Assembly (NCBI RefSeq): GCF_001277215.2
Contig: NZ_CP013940.1
Location: 3,720,001 to 3,784,000, forward strand
Direction: 5' to 3'
Length of the DNA stretch: 64,000 bases
Source of the DNA: Cronobacter malonaticus LMG 23826
GTDB taxonomy: Bacteria > Pseudomonadota > Gammaproteobacteria > Enterobacterales > Enterobacteriaceae
A program made the translations under genes and the position numbers. Shown in pieces: positions 50,292 to 61,251 of the stretch (the stretch's first letter is position 1; each line of letters starts with the position of its first letter). The notes beneath the pieces were generated by a model. The model saw only the letters and a program-made list of their open reading frames with translations, ran no database searches and was not told where the DNA came from.

Positions 50292-50939
50292 TTAATGTTC
50301 ATTGCCCGGCTGCGGATTATTATTTTCCGGGCGCGGCAACATCCGCAATATATTGTCCACCAGCACGGGGGCTTGTCTGAAAAGATCGCACGCCTCTGGC
50401 TCAAATAACCAGTTTTTAAGAATACCGCTCAGGCAGCCGTGTAAAATCGTTAACATAATATCGACATCCAGAGATCCCGCTATCTGTTTCTCCGCAATCC
50501 CCTTACGCAGTAATTCCCCGATATAACAACGACTGAAACCAATTCGCTCACGGATTTCACTCTCCGGCATCATCTCTTCATCAAATTCGCATTTGCGGTA
50601 AAGAATTTGCAGCAGCGCGCGCTGGCGTGGGCTACGGGCGATATATTGCAGCGCAGCAATAAAGGTTTCACGTAATAAGCATAAAGGATCGCGCCATACG
50701 TCTTCCGGGATGTTCGGGCGAATAATGTCTCTTACCGGTAATTGCTGTTGCCAGATTTCATTAAACAGTTCGGCTTTACTGGTGAAATGCCAGTACACCG
50801 CGCCGCGCGTCACCTGCGCGGCCTGCGCGATATCCGTAAGCGTCGTGTGCGCGACACCGCGCTCGGCAAATGTAAAGATAGCGGCTTCAATAAGCTGCTG
50901 GCGCGTTTTTAGCGCCTCTTGTTTGGTTCTCCGGGCCAT
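50292..50939 (-). CDS. acrS: TetR-family repressor of RND efflux (AcrS/EnvR type)
   Basis: 215-residue TetR-family repressor. The N-terminal helix-turn-helix TTLTDIAQAAQVTRGAVYWHF is typical of AcrR, AcrS and TtgR, and the C-terminal domain (LPRPENN end) is the ligand-binding dimer part. Divergent from acrE, the layout of E. coli acrS-acrEF. E. coli AcrS represses acrAB more than acrEF, so the target here is uncertain. Confidence 0.9.
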   Translation of the reverse strand: MARRTKQEALKTRQQLIEAAIFTFAERGVAHTTLTDIAQAAQVTRGAVYWHFTSKAELFNEIWQQQLPVRDIIRPNIPEDVWRDPLCLLRETFIAALQYIARSPRQRALLQILYRKCEFDEEMMPESEIRERIGFSRCYIGELLRKGIAEKQIAGSLDVDIMLTILHGCLSGILKNWLFEPEACDLFRQAPVLVDNILRMLPRPENNNPQPGNEH

Positions 50940-51315
50940 AAATCACCTTGCCTTTTCCTGGCGGGGGACAATCAACGATAACGCTGCGTTTTTATCACAT
51001 CTTTTATTTCCTGGCGTGGGTTTTATATATAGATTTAGTGAATACATTAATTATTGAAATACACAAATTAAATATATTTCGTTCGGGATACGCTTTAACG
51101 CAAACAGAAACAAAATAATTTCAGAAATCATAACATCAAGAACAAATGAAGCGCATTCTTTGCTTTCTGATGCTTTTCGCCGTCCGAATAAATAAGGAAT
51201 ACTGACACAGACGCTGAATTATTTGTACGATAGCGCGTTGCTATTTTCATCTCACCCGTATTCCTGCTACCGACGTAACGGTAGATTTTGTATTTATGCT
51301 AATCAAGGAACAGCA
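50940..51315. other. acrS-acrE divergent control region
   Basis: 376 bases, AT-rich between 51020 and 51150. GTGAATACATTAA and TTATTGAAATACAC (51038-51064) look like a dyad at first sight but pair only at the outer GTGnAT, so I do not call an operator. Both promoters should lie here. The AAGGAA at 51306 is the acrE ribosome-binding site. Confidence 0.4.
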
Positions 51316-52458
51316 ATGACCAATTATGCCAGGCTTCTGCTTATGCCTTTTGGCCTGTACCTCTGTGTGTCAGGGATGACAGGTTGTGATAACCAGTCTA
51401 ATGAGGCGCCTGCCGCTGCCGCACCGCAGGTGACCGTGCATATCGTAAAACCCTCTCCCGTCGCGGTCGTGACGGAACTGCCGGGCCGCACGCGCGCTTT
51501 TCGCGTAGCTCAGGTTCGCCCGCAGGTGAGCGGCATTATCCTCAGCCGTAACTTTACCGAAGGCGCGGATGTGAACGCAGGCGACTCGCTGTATCAGATC
51601 GATCCGGCGATGTACCAGGCCGCCTGGCAGAGCGCCAAAGGCAGTCTCGCGAAAGCGCAGGCTGCCGCGGAGATGGCCCGTCTGACGGTAAAACGTTACG
51701 CGGCGCTGACAGGCACGCAGTACATCAGCAAGCAGGAGTATGACGAGGCGGTGGCGAACGCGCATCAGGCCGAGGCGAGCGTGGCGGCAGCGAAAGCGGC
51801 GCTGGAGAGCGCCAGAATCAATCTGGCATGGACAAAAGTCTCCTCCCCAATCAGCGGTCGCATCGGTAAATCGAACGTCACCGAAGGCGCGCTTGTCACC
51901 AGTAGTCAGGCGAGCGAACTGGCAACCGTTCAGCAGCTCGATCCGATGTATGTGGATGTTACTCAGTCCAGCACCGACTTCCTGCGCCTGAAAAACGCGA
52001 TGGCGCAGGGGAGCGTTGAAAAAGAAGCCAATGACGGCAACGTCGAGCTGGTGATGGAAAACGGCGACACCTACCCGCTGAAAGGCCAGTTGCAGTTCTC
52101 CGATGTGACGGTCGATGAAAGCACCGGCTCGATTACCCTGCGCGCCATTTTCCCGAACCCGCAGCATCTGCTGCTGCCAGGCATGTTCGTGCGCGCCCGT
52201 GTTCACGAAGGCATTCAGCCTGACGCCATTCTGGTGCCGCAGCAGGGCGTGACGCGCACGCCACGTGGCGAGGCGATGGTGATGGTGGTGAATGAGAAAA
52301 ACCAGGTGGAAAACCGCAGCGTAACCACAAGTCAGGCCATTAAAGAAAACTGGCTGGTTACAAGCGGTCTCAAAACGGGCGAAAAAGTCATTGTCAGCGG
52401 GCTGCAAAAAGCGCATCCGGGCGTGGTCGTCACGCCTGTTTCCGCGCCTGCGAAGTAA
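51316..52458 (+). CDS. acrE: RND efflux pump periplasmic adaptor (AcrE type)
   Basis: Membrane fusion lipoprotein linking the inner-membrane pump to a TolC channel. ATG 51316 gives 380 residues. The lipobox ends at Cys24 (SGMTGC), after which the protein is lipid-anchored in the periplasm. Lipoyl halves (VRPQVSGIILSRNFTEGADV, TKVSSPISGRIGKS) flank a coiled-coil hairpin, then beta-barrel and membrane-proximal domains. 9 bases before acrF. Confidence 0.93.
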   Translation: MTNYARLLLMPFGLYLCVSGMTGCDNQSNEAPAAAAPQVTVHIVKPSPVAVVTELPGRTRAFRVAQVRPQVSGIILSRNFTEGADVNAGDSLYQIDPAMYQAAWQSAKGSLAKAQAAAEMARLTVKRYAALTGTQYISKQEYDEAVANAHQAEASVAAAKAALESARINLAWTKVSSPISGRIGKSNVTEGALVTSSQASELATVQQLDPMYVDVTQSSTDFLRLKNAMAQGSVEKEANDGNVELVMENGDTYPLKGQLQFSDVTVDESTGSITLRAIFPNPQHLLLPGMFVRARVHEGIQPDAILVPQQGVTRTPRGEAMVMVVNEKNQVENRSVTTSQAIKENWLVTSGLKTGEKVIVSGLQKAHPGVVVTPVSAPAK

Positions 52459-52467
52459 GGTGACATC

Positions 52468-55400
52468 ATGGCTAACTTTTTTATTCAACGCCCCATTTTC
52501 GCCTGGGTTCTGGCGATCATCATGATGATGGCGGGCGCGCTGGCGATTCTGCAACTGCCTATAGCCCAGTACCCGACCATCGCTCCACCGGCCATCGCCG
52601 TCTCAGCCACCTATCCGGGTGCCGACGCGCAGACCGTGCAGGACACCGTGACGCAGGTTATCGAACAGAACATGAACGGCATCGATAACCTGATGTATAT
52701 GTCCTCCACCAGCGACTCCGCAGGCGGCGTGACGGTTACGCTCACCTTTACGTCCGGTACCGACCCGGATATCGCCCAGGTGCAGGTACAGAACAAGCTG
52801 CAGCTCGCCATGCCGCTGCTGCCGCAGGAGGTTCAGCAACAGGGCGTCAGCGTTGAGAAATCCAGCAGCAGCTTTCTGCTGGTCGCCGGGTTTATCAGCG
52901 ACAACCCGTTACTGACGCAGGAAGATATCGCCGACTACGTCTCTTCAGATGTGAAAGACACCATCAGCCGAACTAACGGCGTAGGTGATGTGCAGCTGTT
53001 CGGCGCGCAGTATGCCATGCGCATCTGGCTCGATACGCATGCGATGAATAATTTCCAGCTCACGCCGCTGGACATTATCAATCAACTGCAAGCGCAGAAT
53101 AACCAGATAGCGGCAGGCCAGCTCGGCGGCACGCCTGCCGTGCCGGGGCAGCAGCTTAACGCGTCGATCATCGCCCAGACGCGGCTTAAAGATCCGCAGG
53201 AGTTTGGCCGCGTGATGCTCAAGGTGAACCCGGACGGCTCGCAGGTGCGGTTGCGCGATGTGGCGCGCATTGAGCTTGGCGGTGAGAACTACAATATGCT
53301 GACCAAAATTAATGGCCAGCCCGCCACGGGGCTTGGGATCAAACTCGCTACCGGTGCCAACGCGCTGGATACGGCGAAGGCAATCAAGACCACTCTTGCC
53401 GACCTGCAGCGTTATTTCCCGCAGGGCATGAAAGTGGTTTACCCCTACGACACCACGCCGTTTGTGAAAATCTCCATTCACGAAGTGGTGAAAACCCTGT
53501 TTGAAGCCATCGTTCTGGTTTTTCTGGTGATGTACCTGTTCCTGCAAAACCTGCGGGCGACGCTTATTCCTACCATCGCCGTGCCGGTCGTATTGCTTGG
53601 TACATTCGCTGTGCTGTCGGCGTTCGGCTATTCGATTAATACCCTCACGATGTTCGGCATGGTGCTGGCGATAGGGCTGCTGGTGGATGACGCCATTGTG
53701 GTGGTCGAGAACGTCGAGCGCGTGATGGTGGAAGAAAAACTGCCGCCCAAAGAGGCGACACAGCTGTCGATGTCGCAGATTCAGGGCGCGCTGGTGGGGA
53801 TCGCGATGGTGCTCTCTGCTGTTTTCGTACCGATGGCGTTCTTTGGCGGCTCTACCGGCGCTATCTACCGGCAGTTCTCCGTCACCATCGTTTCTTCTAT
53901 GGCGCTTTCCGTCCTGGTGGCGCTGATCCTTACGCCTGCCCTGTGCGCCACGCTGCTTAAACCAGCGGGCGACGATCACCACGCGAAGAAAGCGAAATTT
54001 TTCGTCTGGTTTAACGCGCGCTTTGATTTAAGCGTGAATCACTACACGCAAAGCGTCGGCGGCATTCTGCATAAAACCGGACGCTATCTCGTACTTTATC
54101 TACTGATTGTCGCCGGTATGACGGTGCTGTTTGTCCGCCTGCCGACGTCCTTCCTGCCGGAGGAAGATCAGGGCGTTTTCATGACGATGGTGCAGTTGCC
54201 GTCAGGCGCGACGCAGGCGCGTACCCAGCAGGTACTGGATCAGGTTTCTCATTATTATCTCAACGATGAGAAAGCGAATGTGGAGTCGGTGTTTACCGTC
54301 AGCGGCTTTAGCTTCAGCGGCCAGGGGCAAAACGCCGGGATTGCGTTTATCAGCCTGAAACCGTGGGAAGAACGGCCCGGCCATGAAAACAGCGTCGGGG
54401 CGATTGTCGGCCGCGCGGGCCATGCGTTCAGCAAGATTCAGGACGGGCTGGTATTTCCGTTTAACCTTCCGGCTATTCTTGAGCTGGGTACCGCGACCGG
54501 CTTTGACTTTGAGCTGAAAGACCAGGCCAACCTTGGGCATAACGCGCTCACTCAGGCGCGTAACCAGCTACTCGGTATGGTACGCGAACATCCGGATCTG
54601 CTGACGCGCGTACGCCCGAACGGGCTTGAAGATACGCCGCAGTTCAAACTGGATGTCGATCAGGAGAAAGCGCAGGCGCTGGGCGTGTCGATTCCGGATA
54701 TCAACCAGACCATCATGACAGCGCTGGGCGGCACCTACGTGAACGACTTTATCGACCGTGGCCGCGTGAAAAAAGTCTACGTACAGGCCGATGCCGCGTT
54801 CCGTATGTTGCCGTCGGATATCAACACCCTTTATGTGCGCGGCAGCGGCGGCGATATGGTGCCGCTCTCTGCATTTACCACGTCTCGCTGGATCTACGGT
54901 TCGCCGCGCCTGGAGCGCTATAACGGGATGCCGTCGATGGAAATTCTTGGCGAGGCGGCACCTGGCAGAAGTACCGGCGAAGCGATGGAGTTAATGGAAA
55001 GTCTCGCCGCTAAGCTGCCCACTGGCATCGGCTACGACTGGACCGGCCTCTCTTATCAGGAGCGGCTTTCCGGCAACCAGGCGCCCGCGCTCTATGCCAT
55101 TTCACTGATTGTGGTGTTCCTGTGCCTGGCGGCACTTTATGAAAGCTGGTCGATTCCGTTTTCGGTGATGCTGGTGGTACCGCTGGGGATTATCGGCGCG
55201 CTGCTGGCGGCGTCGCTGCGCGGGCTCAATAATGACGTCTATTTTCAGGTGGGTCTGCTCACTACCATCGGTCTGTCAGCGAAAAACGCCATTCTGATTG
55301 TGGAGTTCGCCAAAGACCTGATGGAAAAAGAGGGCCGCAGCCTTACAGAAGCGACGCTTGAGGCGGTGCGCTTACGCCTGCGCCCGATTCTGATGACGTC

Positions 55401-55587
55401 GCTGGCGTTTATTCTCGGCGTACTGCCGCTGGTGCTGAATAACGGCGCGGGCAGCGGTGCGCAAAACGCGGTCGGCACCGGCGTGATGGGCGGTATGTTG
55501 AGCGCCACGCTGCTGGCGATTTTCTTCGTGCCGGTCTTTTTTGTGGTGATCCGCCGACGGTTTATAAAACCCAACGGCAATGCGTAA
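52468..55587 (+). CDS. acrF: RND multidrug efflux transporter (AcrF type)
   Basis: Trimeric proton/drug antiporter. 1039 residues (1034 in AcrF), 12 helices with two large periplasmic loops. Proton-relay aspartates in [18 protein letters not shown] are intact, as are the HAE1 segments [20 protein letters not shown] and [23 protein letters not shown] TM10-11. Identification as AcrF rather than AcrB rests on the acrS-acrE context. Confidence 0.94.
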   Translation: MANFFIQRPIFAWVLAIIMMMAGALAILQLPIAQYPTIAPPAIAVSATYPGADAQTVQDTVTQVIEQNMNGIDNLMYMSSTSDSAGGVTVTLTFTSGTDPDIAQVQVQNKLQLAMPLLPQEVQQQGVSVEKSSSSFLLVAGFISDNPLLTQEDIADYVSSDVKDTISRTNGVGDVQLFGAQYAMRIWLDTHAMNNFQLTPLDIINQLQAQNNQIAAGQLGGTPAVPGQQLNASIIAQTRLKDPQEFGRVMLKVNPDGSQVRLRDVARIELGGENYNMLTKINGQPATGLGIKLATGANALDTAKAIKTTLADLQRYFPQGMKVVYPYDTTPFVKISIHEVVKTLFEAIVLVFLVMYLFLQNLRATLIPTIAVPVVLLGTFAVLSAFGYSINTLTMFGMVLAIGLLVDDAIVVVENVERVMVEEKLPPKEATQLSMSQIQGALVGIAMVLSAVFVPMAFFGGSTGAIYRQFSVTIVSSMALSVLVALILTPALCATLLKPAGDDHHAKKAKFFVWFNARFDLSVNHYTQSVGGILHKTGRYLVLYLLIVAGMTVLFVRLPTSFLPEEDQGVFMTMVQLPSGATQARTQQVLDQVSHYYLNDEKANVESVFTVSGFSFSGQGQNAGIAFISLKPWEERPGHENSVGAIVGRAGHAFSKIQDGLVFPFNLPAILELGTATGFDFELKDQANLGHNALTQARNQLLGMVREHPDLLTRVRPNGLEDTPQFKLDVDQEKAQALGVSIPDINQTIMTALGGTYVNDFIDRGRVKKVYVQADAAFRMLPSDINTLYVRGSGGDMVPLSAFTTSRWIYGSPRLERYNGMPSMEILGEAAPGRSTGEAMELMESLAAKLPTGIGYDWTGLSYQERLSGNQAPALYAISLIVVFLCLAALYESWSIPFSVMLVVPLGIIGALLAASLRGLNNDVYFQVGLLTTIGLSAKNAILIVEFAKDLMEKEGRSLTEATLEAVRLRLRPILMTSLAFILGVLPLVLNNGAGSGAQNAVGTGVMGGMLSATLLAIFFVPVFFVVIRRRFIKPNGNA

Positions 55588-55597
55588 GGATTAATTA

Positions 55598-55620
55598 CAA
55601 GGCGCCTTTATGGCGCCTTG
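55598..55620 (+). terminator. Terminator of acrEF
   Basis: 9-bp stem CAAGGCGCC (55598-55606) with GGCGCCTTG (55612-55620), loop TTTAT, followed by ATTTATT; the T-run is interrupted. Confidence 0.65.
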
Positions 55621-55932
55621 ATTTATTCTGCTTATCTGATTTTCTATTTCGTTGTATCATTGCAAACACCCTAAGCCCTTACTGCCATTAGTTTATTATT
55701 CATGACATCGTAACGGTGAATGATAACGTAAAGCGCCATCCTTCATAATTTCTTCACATTACCTCTGATTTACACCCTGACTATCCATCATTTTTACATT
55801 TCACATGAATTGCAATTATTGTCTGCTCAACGAACAGCAAAACGCGTGATAACCTTCTTTTATTGGCCGCCGCTGATAAATGATTGATTAATTCGAATCG
55901 TTTCGGGACGGCGGTTTATTCTGTAGAGGTGA
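55621..55932. other. acrF-yhdV intergenic region
   Basis: About 310 AT-rich bases with no ORF or recognisable RNA. It should hold the yhdV promoter; hexamers were not assignable. Confidence 0.4.
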
Positions 55933-55935
55933 ATG

Positions 55936-56157
55936 ATGAAAAAACTAATTCCCGCCGCACTGCTGTGTACGTTACTGGCTGGCTGCGCCCATGATTCCCC
56001 TTGCGTGCCGGTTTATGACGATCAGGGACGGCTGGTGCATACCAATACCTGCATGAAAGGCACTACGCAGGATAACTGGGAAACCGCAGGCGCTATCGCA
56101 GGTGGTGCCGCCGCGCTCGCCGGGATGACGATGGGCATCATCGCGCTGAGTAAATAA
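55936..56157 (+). CDS. yhdV: Small outer-membrane lipoprotein YhdV
   Basis: 73-residue lipoprotein. Signal peptide with lipobox LLAGC (Cys17), a conserved CVPVYDDQGRLVHTNTC block with two cysteines, and a C-terminal glycine-zipper-like hydrophobic helix (AGAIAGGAAALAGMTMGII). ATG 55936 is 6 bases from AGAGG; the ATG one codon earlier is only 3 bases away. Nearly identical to E. coli YhdV. Function unknown. Confidence 0.93.
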   Translation: MKKLIPAALLCTLLAGCAHDSPCVPVYDDQGRLVHTNTCMKGTTQDNWETAGAIAGGAAALAGMTMGIIALSK

Positions 56158-56253
56158 AAAAGCTGACGGGGCGATCTCCGCTGGTCTTATTGCTTTAAAA
56201 CGGTGCAGAGTTTTGTCATAAGGTAAAATTTTGGCATTGCTTTGGCGCATAAT

Positions 56254-56285
56254 AAAAAAGACGTCATAAAACGGACGTCTTTTTT
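56254..56285. terminator. Symmetric terminator downstream of yhdV
   Basis: AAAAAAGACGTC (56254-56265) pairs with GACGTCTTTTTT (56274-56285), 8-base loop. The poly-A and poly-T arms make it active in either direction. It lies about 100 bases after the yhdV stop. Confidence 0.85.
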
Positions 56286-56637
56286 ATCCTCAACGCCTCG
56301 TTATTTTAATTCCTCGCGTGAGTTATCTCACAGGTTTCCCCACTGATTGTGGCTGCAATATTAACGCAGGAAATCATCTTTATGCCGTCTGAATAAAACG
56401 CGCTTTATTTTGCTCCAAAATGTGGCGTGCATTGTCTTTTTGCACTTTTTCAGTGCGCTTATTTTTTTCTTTTCTGTCTACACTTCGCTTAATACATCAG
56501 CGCGCGGCTTTTTATGCCTGATGTAAACCTGGCATTCCCTTTGCTTTACCCCCTATGGCTTATGCCACAGACAGCAAACTGGCGCCTCCCGGTCGCCTTA
56601 TATCTATAACGATAATTCTCGCCACACAGGATGCATT
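56286..56637. other. yhdW upstream region
   Basis: 350 AT-rich bases with many T-runs and no ORF. It must carry the promoter of the yhdWXYZ operon. No operator was recognised. Confidence 0.4.
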
Positions 56638-57663
56638 ATGAAGAAGATGATGATCGCCACTCTGGCCGCCGCAGGCGCGCTGTTCGCCGTTGCTAACCAG
56701 GCCCATGCCGGCGCCACGCTGGACAGTGTGAAAAAGAAAGGTTTTGTACAGTGCGGCATTAGTGACGGTTTGCCGGGCTTTTCCTATGCGGATGCCGGCG
56801 GCAAGTTTACCGGTATCGACGTTGACGTCTGCCGCGGCGTGGCTGCTGCTGTCTTTGGCGACGCCTCAAAAGTGAAATATACCCCGCTGACTGCGAAAGA
56901 GCGTTTCACCGCGTTGCAATCCGGCGAAGTGGATGTCCTCTCCCGTAACACGACCTGGACGTCATCCCGCGATGCGGGCATGGGCATGTCGTTTACCGGC
57001 GTTACCTATTACGACGGCATCGGCTTTCTGACCCACAACAAAGCGGGCCTTAAAAGCGCAAAAGAGCTGGATGGCGCGACCGTCTGTATTCAGGCTGGCA
57101 CCGACACCGAGCTGAACGTGGCGGATTATTTTAAAGCCAACAATATGAAATATACGCCGGTGACTTTCGATCGCTCCGATGAATCGGCCAAGGCGCTGGA
57201 ATCCGGGCGCTGCGATACGCTGGCGTCTGACCAGTCTCAGCTTTACGCGCTGCGCATTAAGCTCAGCAACCCGGCCGAATGGATTGTTCTGCCGGAAGTT
57301 ATCTCCAAAGAGCCGCTCGGCCCGGTGGTTCGCCGTGGCGATGATGAATGGTTCTCCATTGTACGCTGGACGCTGTTCGCCATGCTGAACGCCGAAGAGA
57401 TGGGCATCGACTCTAAAAACGTCGATGCTAAAGCGGCTAACCCTTCCACGCCGGATATGGCGCACCTGTTAGGCAAAGAAGGCGACTACGGCAAGGATCT
57501 GAAGCTTGATAATAAATGGGCGTATAACATCATCAAGCAGGTCGGTAACTATGGCGAGATCTTCGAGCGTAACGTCGGCCAGGAAAGCCCACTGAAGATT
57601 AAGCGTGGCCAGAACAATCTCTGGAATAAAGGCGGCATTCAGTACGCGCCGCCGGTACGTTAA
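56638..57663 (+). CDS. yhdW: Polar amino acid ABC transporter, periplasmic binding protein
   Basis: AapJ-type solute-binding protein. 341 residues with a signal peptide ending at residue 24 (QAHA before GATLDS). The solute-binding family 3 signature is KFTGIDVDVCRGVAAAVFGD, and VLSRNTTWTSSRD is typical of general L-amino acid binders. yhdW is broken in E. coli K-12, whereas this copy is intact. First gene of yhdWXYZ. Confidence 0.95.
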   Translation: MKKMMIATLAAAGALFAVANQAHAGATLDSVKKKGFVQCGISDGLPGFSYADAGGKFTGIDVDVCRGVAAAVFGDASKVKYTPLTAKERFTALQSGEVDVLSRNTTWTSSRDAGMGMSFTGVTYYDGIGFLTHNKAGLKSAKELDGATVCIQAGTDTELNVADYFKANNMKYTPVTFDRSDESAKALESGRCDTLASDQSQLYALRIKLSNPAEWIVLPEVISKEPLGPVVRRGDDEWFSIVRWTLFAMLNAEEMGIDSKNVDAKAANPSTPDMAHLLGKEGDYGKDLKLDNKWAYNIIKQVGNYGEIFERNVGQESPLKIKRGQNNLWNKGGIQYAPPVR

Positions 57664-57678
57664 GCAGTATGCCGTTAC

Positions 57679-57700
57679 GGGCGTCGCTGTCGCGGCGCCC
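57679..57700 (+). repeat. Intercistronic hairpin between yhdW and yhdX
   Basis: GGGCGTCGC (57679-57687) pairs with GCGGCGCCC (57692-57700) with one G-T wobble and a 4-base loop; no T-run. Such hairpins after a binding-protein gene usually protect its mRNA so it is made in excess of the permease. Confidence 0.6.
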
Positions 57701-57732
57701 AGCCCAGAGTTAAGGTTGCCTGAGGTTTACCT

Positions 57733-58914
57733 ATGTTCCATCGACGCCCTGGCGTGAAAGGCCCCCTGTCCCTTTCCAGCCCTGCGGTTCGCGCATGGCT
57801 GTACCAGATTGTGGCGATTGCTGTCGTGCTTGGCATCGCCGCGTATTTGATTCATAACACCATTACTAACCTGAATAATCGGGGCATTACCTCAGGATTC
57901 GCGTTTCTCGATCGCAGCGCCGGGTTTGGCATCGTCCAGCATCTGATTGATTACCAGGAAGGCGATACGTATGGCCGTGTTTTCCTGGTCGGTCTGATGA
58001 ATACGCTGCTGGTTTCCGCACTCTGTATCGTTTTCGCCTCGTTTCTCGGCTTTTTTATCGGCCTTGCGCGGCTCTCTGATAACTGGCTGCTGCGTAAACT
58101 CTCGACGATTTATATCGAGACCTTCCGCAATATTCCGCCGCTGTTACAGATCTTCTTCTGGTACTTCGCGGTGCTGCGCAACCTGCCAGGCCCCCGGCAG
58201 GCAGTCAGCGCGTTCGATCTGGCGTTTTTAAGCAATCGCGGGCTTTACCTGCCCTCGCCCGAGGCGGGAGAAGGCGCGCTGGCTTTTGTGGCAGCGCTGG
58301 TCATCGCGGTCGCGTTGTCCGCCGGGTTGTATCGCTTTAATAAGAAGCATCAGATGAAAACCGGTCAGCTGCGGCGTACCTGGCCTTCGCTTTTACTGCT
58401 GATCGTCGTGCTGCCGTTGCTGGCGCATCTGATATTCGGCCCGGCGTTACACTGGGATGTGCCTGTGCTGCGCGGGTTTAACTTCAATGGCGGGCTGGCG
58501 CTCATCCCGGAGCTGGCGGCGCTGACGCTGGCGCTTTCGGTTTATACCTCTGCCTTTATCGCTGAAATTATCCGCGCCGGGATTTTGTCCGTACCGCACG
58601 GCCAGCATGAAGCGGCCCGCTCGTTAGGCCTGCCGAACCCGGTCACGCTGCGCCAGGTCATTATTCCGCAGGCGATGCGCGTCATTATTCCGCCGTTAAC
58701 CAGCCAGTATCTGAATATTGTGAAAAACTCGTCGCTGGCAGCCGCTATCGGTTACCCCGATATGGTGTCGCTGTTTGCCGGTACGGTGCTGAACCAGACC
58801 GGACAGGCGATTGAAACGATCGCTATCACGATGTCGGTCTACCTCATTATCAGTCTGTCGATTTCACTCCTGATGAACCTTTATAACCGGCGTATAGCCC
58901 TGGTGGAGCGCTAA
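57733..58914 (+). CDS. yhdX: Amino acid ABC transporter permease YhdX
   Basis: AapQ-type inner-membrane permease, 393 residues, about eight helices with a long insertion between the first ones, as in this family. The permease motif EAARSLGLPNPVTLRQVIIPQAMR contacts the ATPase. It forms a heterodimer with YhdY. Confidence 0.95.
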   Translation: MFHRRPGVKGPLSLSSPAVRAWLYQIVAIAVVLGIAAYLIHNTITNLNNRGITSGFAFLDRSAGFGIVQHLIDYQEGDTYGRVFLVGLMNTLLVSALCIVFASFLGFFIGLARLSDNWLLRKLSTIYIETFRNIPPLLQIFFWYFAVLRNLPGPRQAVSAFDLAFLSNRGLYLPSPEAGEGALAFVAALVIAVALSAGLYRFNKKHQMKTGQLRRTWPSLLLLIVVLPLLAHLIFGPALHWDVPVLRGFNFNGGLALIPELAALTLALSVYTSAFIAEIIRAGILSVPHGQHEAARSLGLPNPVTLRQVIIPQAMRVIIPPLTSQYLNIVKNSSLAAAIGYPDMVSLFAGTVLNQTGQAIETIAITMSVYLIISLSISLLMNLYNRRIALVER

Positions 58915-58917
58915 ACC

Positions 58918-60015
58918 ATGACGACAAATGCGATATCGCCTGCACCTGCGCGTCCGGTTAACCGCGGCGCGCTGGTCTGGATGCGCAAAAACCTGTTCTC
59001 CAGCTGGAGTAATAGCCTGCTGACGCTGTTTTGTCTCTGGATGATATGGGAGCTTATCCCGCCGCTGCTGAACTGGGCGTTTTTGCAGGCTAACTGGGTA
59101 GGCAGCACCCGCGCCGACTGCACCAAAGAAGGCGCCTGCTGGGTATTTATTCACGCTCGCTTTGGCCAGTTTATGTATGGACTTTATCCACATGACGAAC
59201 GCTGGCGAATTAATCTGGCGCTGATTATCGGTCTGGTCTCGATTGTGCCGATGTTCTGGAAATCCCTGCCGCAGCGCGGTCGCTATATCGCGTGCTGGGC
59301 CATTGCATATCCCGTTGTGGTGTGGTGGCTGCTGTATGGCGGTTTTCTGGGGCTGGAGCGCGTCGAAACCCGCCAGTGGGGCGGACTTACGCTGACGCTG
59401 ATTATCGCCTCGGTGGGAATAGCCGGCGCGCTGCCGCTGGGGATCCTGCTGGCGCTGGGGCGTCGCTCCCGAATGCCAGTGGTGCGGGTGCTCTCAGTGA
59501 TTTTTATTGAGTTCTGGCGCGGCGTACCGCTTATTACGGTGCTATTTATGTCATCCGTGATGCTGCCGCTGTTTATGGCGGAAGGAACCAGCATCGACAA
59601 GCTTATCCGCGCGCTGGTCGGGGTAATTCTGTTCCAGTCCGCCTATGTGGCGGAAGTGGTGCGCGGCGGCTTGCAGGCGCTGCCCAAAGGCCAGTACGAA
59701 GCAGCGGAATCGCTGGCGCTGGGCTACTGGAAAACGCAGGGGCTGGTGATCCTGCCGCAGGCGCTGAAGCTTGTGATACCGGGCCTGGTCAATACCATTA
59801 TCGCCCTTTTTAAAGATACGAGCCTGGTCATTATTATCGGGCTTTTCGATCTGTTCAGCAGTGTACAACAAGCCACTGTCGATCCCGCCTGGCTCGGGAT
59901 GTCGACGGAGGGCTATGTTTTCGCCGCGCTGATCTACTGGATCTTCTGCTTTAGCATGTCGCGCTACAGTCAGCATCTGGAAAAGCGCTTTCACACCGGG
60001 CGTACGCCGCACTGA
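58918..60015 (+). CDS. yhdY: Amino acid ABC transporter permease YhdY
   Basis: AapM-type permease, 365 residues (367 in E. coli). Coupling motif [22 protein letters not shown]. Starts 3 bases after the yhdX stop. Confidence 0.95.
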   Translation: MTTNAISPAPARPVNRGALVWMRKNLFSSWSNSLLTLFCLWMIWELIPPLLNWAFLQANWVGSTRADCTKEGACWVFIHARFGQFMYGLYPHDERWRINLALIIGLVSIVPMFWKSLPQRGRYIACWAIAYPVVVWWLLYGGFLGLERVETRQWGGLTLTLIIASVGIAGALPLGILLALGRRSRMPVVRVLSVIFIEFWRGVPLITVLFMSSVMLPLFMAEGTSIDKLIRALVGVILFQSAYVAEVVRGGLQALPKGQYEAAESLALGYWKTQGLVILPQALKLVIPGLVNTIIALFKDTSLVIIIGLFDLFSSVQQATVDPAWLGMSTEGYVFAALIYWIFCFSMSRYSQHLEKRFHTGRTPH

Positions 60016-60023
60016 GGATAACC

Positions 60024-60782
60024 ATGAGTCAAATTACACTGCAGCCTGCCGACGCGATGATTACGCTTGAGAACGTGAATAAGTGGTACGGTCAGTTTCA
60101 TGTGCTTAAAGATATTAATCTGAAGGTGAAACAGGGGGAGCGCATCGTACTATGCGGGCCATCCGGCTCCGGCAAATCAACCACGATCCGCTGTATCAAT
60201 CATCTGGAAGAACATCAGCAGGGGCGCATTGTCGTGGACGGCATTGAGCTGAACGACGATCTGCGCAACATCGAAAAGGTACGCACCGAAGTGGGGATGG
60301 TGTTTCAGCATTTTAATCTGTTCCCACACCTGACCGTATTGCAGAACTGTACGCTGGCACCGATTTGGGTGCGTAAACTCCCTAAAAAAGAAGCGGAAGC
60401 GCTGGCGATGCATTATCTGGAAAGGGTGCGTATCGCCGAACATGCGCATAAATTCCCGGGGCAAATCTCCGGCGGACAGCAGCAACGCGTGGCGATTGCC
60501 CGCTCACTCTGTATGAAACCGAAAATTATGCTGTTTGATGAACCAACCTCAGCGCTCGATCCGGAGATGGTCAAAGAGGTGCTCGACACGATGATTGGTC
60601 TTGCTAAGTCAGGTATGACGATGCTATGCGTGACGCATGAAATGGGGTTTGCGCGTACGGTGGCTGACCGGGTGATCTTTATGGATCGCGGCGAAATAGT
60701 AGAAGAAGCGCCGCCACAGGCGTTTTTCTCGAATCCGCAGTCAGAACGTACCCGCGCATTTCTCTCTCAGGTTATTCACTGA
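60024..60782 (+). CDS. yhdZ: Amino acid ABC transporter ATPase YhdZ
   Basis: 252-residue ATP-binding subunit. Walker [10 protein letters not shown] (45-53), Q-loop VFQHFNLF, signature [15 protein letters not shown], Walker [15 protein letters not shown] and the H-loop VTHEMGF are all intact. Last gene of the transporter operon, 8 bases after yhdY. Confidence 0.97.
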   Translation: MSQITLQPADAMITLENVNKWYGQFHVLKDINLKVKQGERIVLCGPSGSGKSTTIRCINHLEEHQQGRIVVDGIELNDDLRNIEKVRTEVGMVFQHFNLFPHLTVLQNCTLAPIWVRKLPKKEAEALAMHYLERVRIAEHAHKFPGQISGGQQQRVAIARSLCMKPKIMLFDEPTSALDPEMVKEVLDTMIGLAKSGMTMLCVTHEMGFARTVADRVIFMDRGEIVEEAPPQAFFSNPQSERTRAFLSQVIH

Positions 60783-60791
60783 TAGTCCTTT

Positions 60792-60828
60792 CGCCCCGCC
60801 GTTCTGGTGGGGCGCATCTTTTCTTTTA
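60792..60828 (+). terminator. Terminator of yhdWXYZ
   Basis: CGCCCC (60792-60797) pairs with GGGGCG (60809-60814), 11-base apical part that can pair further (GCC with GGT), then the T-rich ATCTTTTCTTTT. Confidence 0.7.
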
Positions 60829-61051
60829 CTCTTTATTCTCGAAAATGAGGCAGAGACACGCTGTTTATCGGCATGACTATGCAGACATGAAACAAATAGA
60901 GCCTTATTCAGATCCAGAAATGCAGGGGCAGGAAGAATTAAAGGAGACTGGCTGGTATTAGCTGTACGGCTAAAGGCTTTAACTGCCGCTGGTATTGGAG
61001 GACGGTCGCCCGGCCCACTCTCCGGTTCGTTGCTGCGCACCCATAACAGAC

Positions 61052-61091
61052 AAAACAAAAGGCCCAGTCTTTCGACTGGGCCTTTTGTTTT
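61052..61091 (-). terminator. rRNA operon terminator (T1 type)
   Basis: Perfect 18-bp stem (61052-61069 with 61074-61091) around the core GGCCCAGTC, tetraloop TTTC on the plus strand. It closely resembles E. coli rrnB T1. It ends the minus-strand rRNA transcript 6 bases after the last 5S gene. Confidence 0.93.
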
Positions 61092-61096
61092 ATTTG

Positions 61097-61216
61097 ATGT
61101 CTGGCAGTTCCCTACTCTCGCATGGGGAGGCCCCACACTACCATCGGCGCTACGGCGTTTCACTTCTGAGTTCGGCATGGGGTCAGGTGGGACCACCGCG
61201 CTACAGCCGCCAGACA
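61097..61216 (-). rRNA. rrfF: 5S rRNA, promoter-distal copy (rrfF position)
   Basis: 120 bases, the full enterobacterial 5S. It differs from the other 5S only at positions 3 (U for C) and 118 (A for G), which pair with each other in helix I. Its place after tRNA-Thr corresponds to rrfF of E. coli rrnD. Confidence 0.97.
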
Positions 61217-61251
61217 AATTCTTTTTAAATGCCGAACATTACCCGAAAAAC

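Noticed and set aside
51038..51064. Possible AcrR-type operator before acrE
   Set aside because: Base-by-base comparison shows only the outer GTGnAT matches as a dyad, and it does not resemble the acrAB operator.
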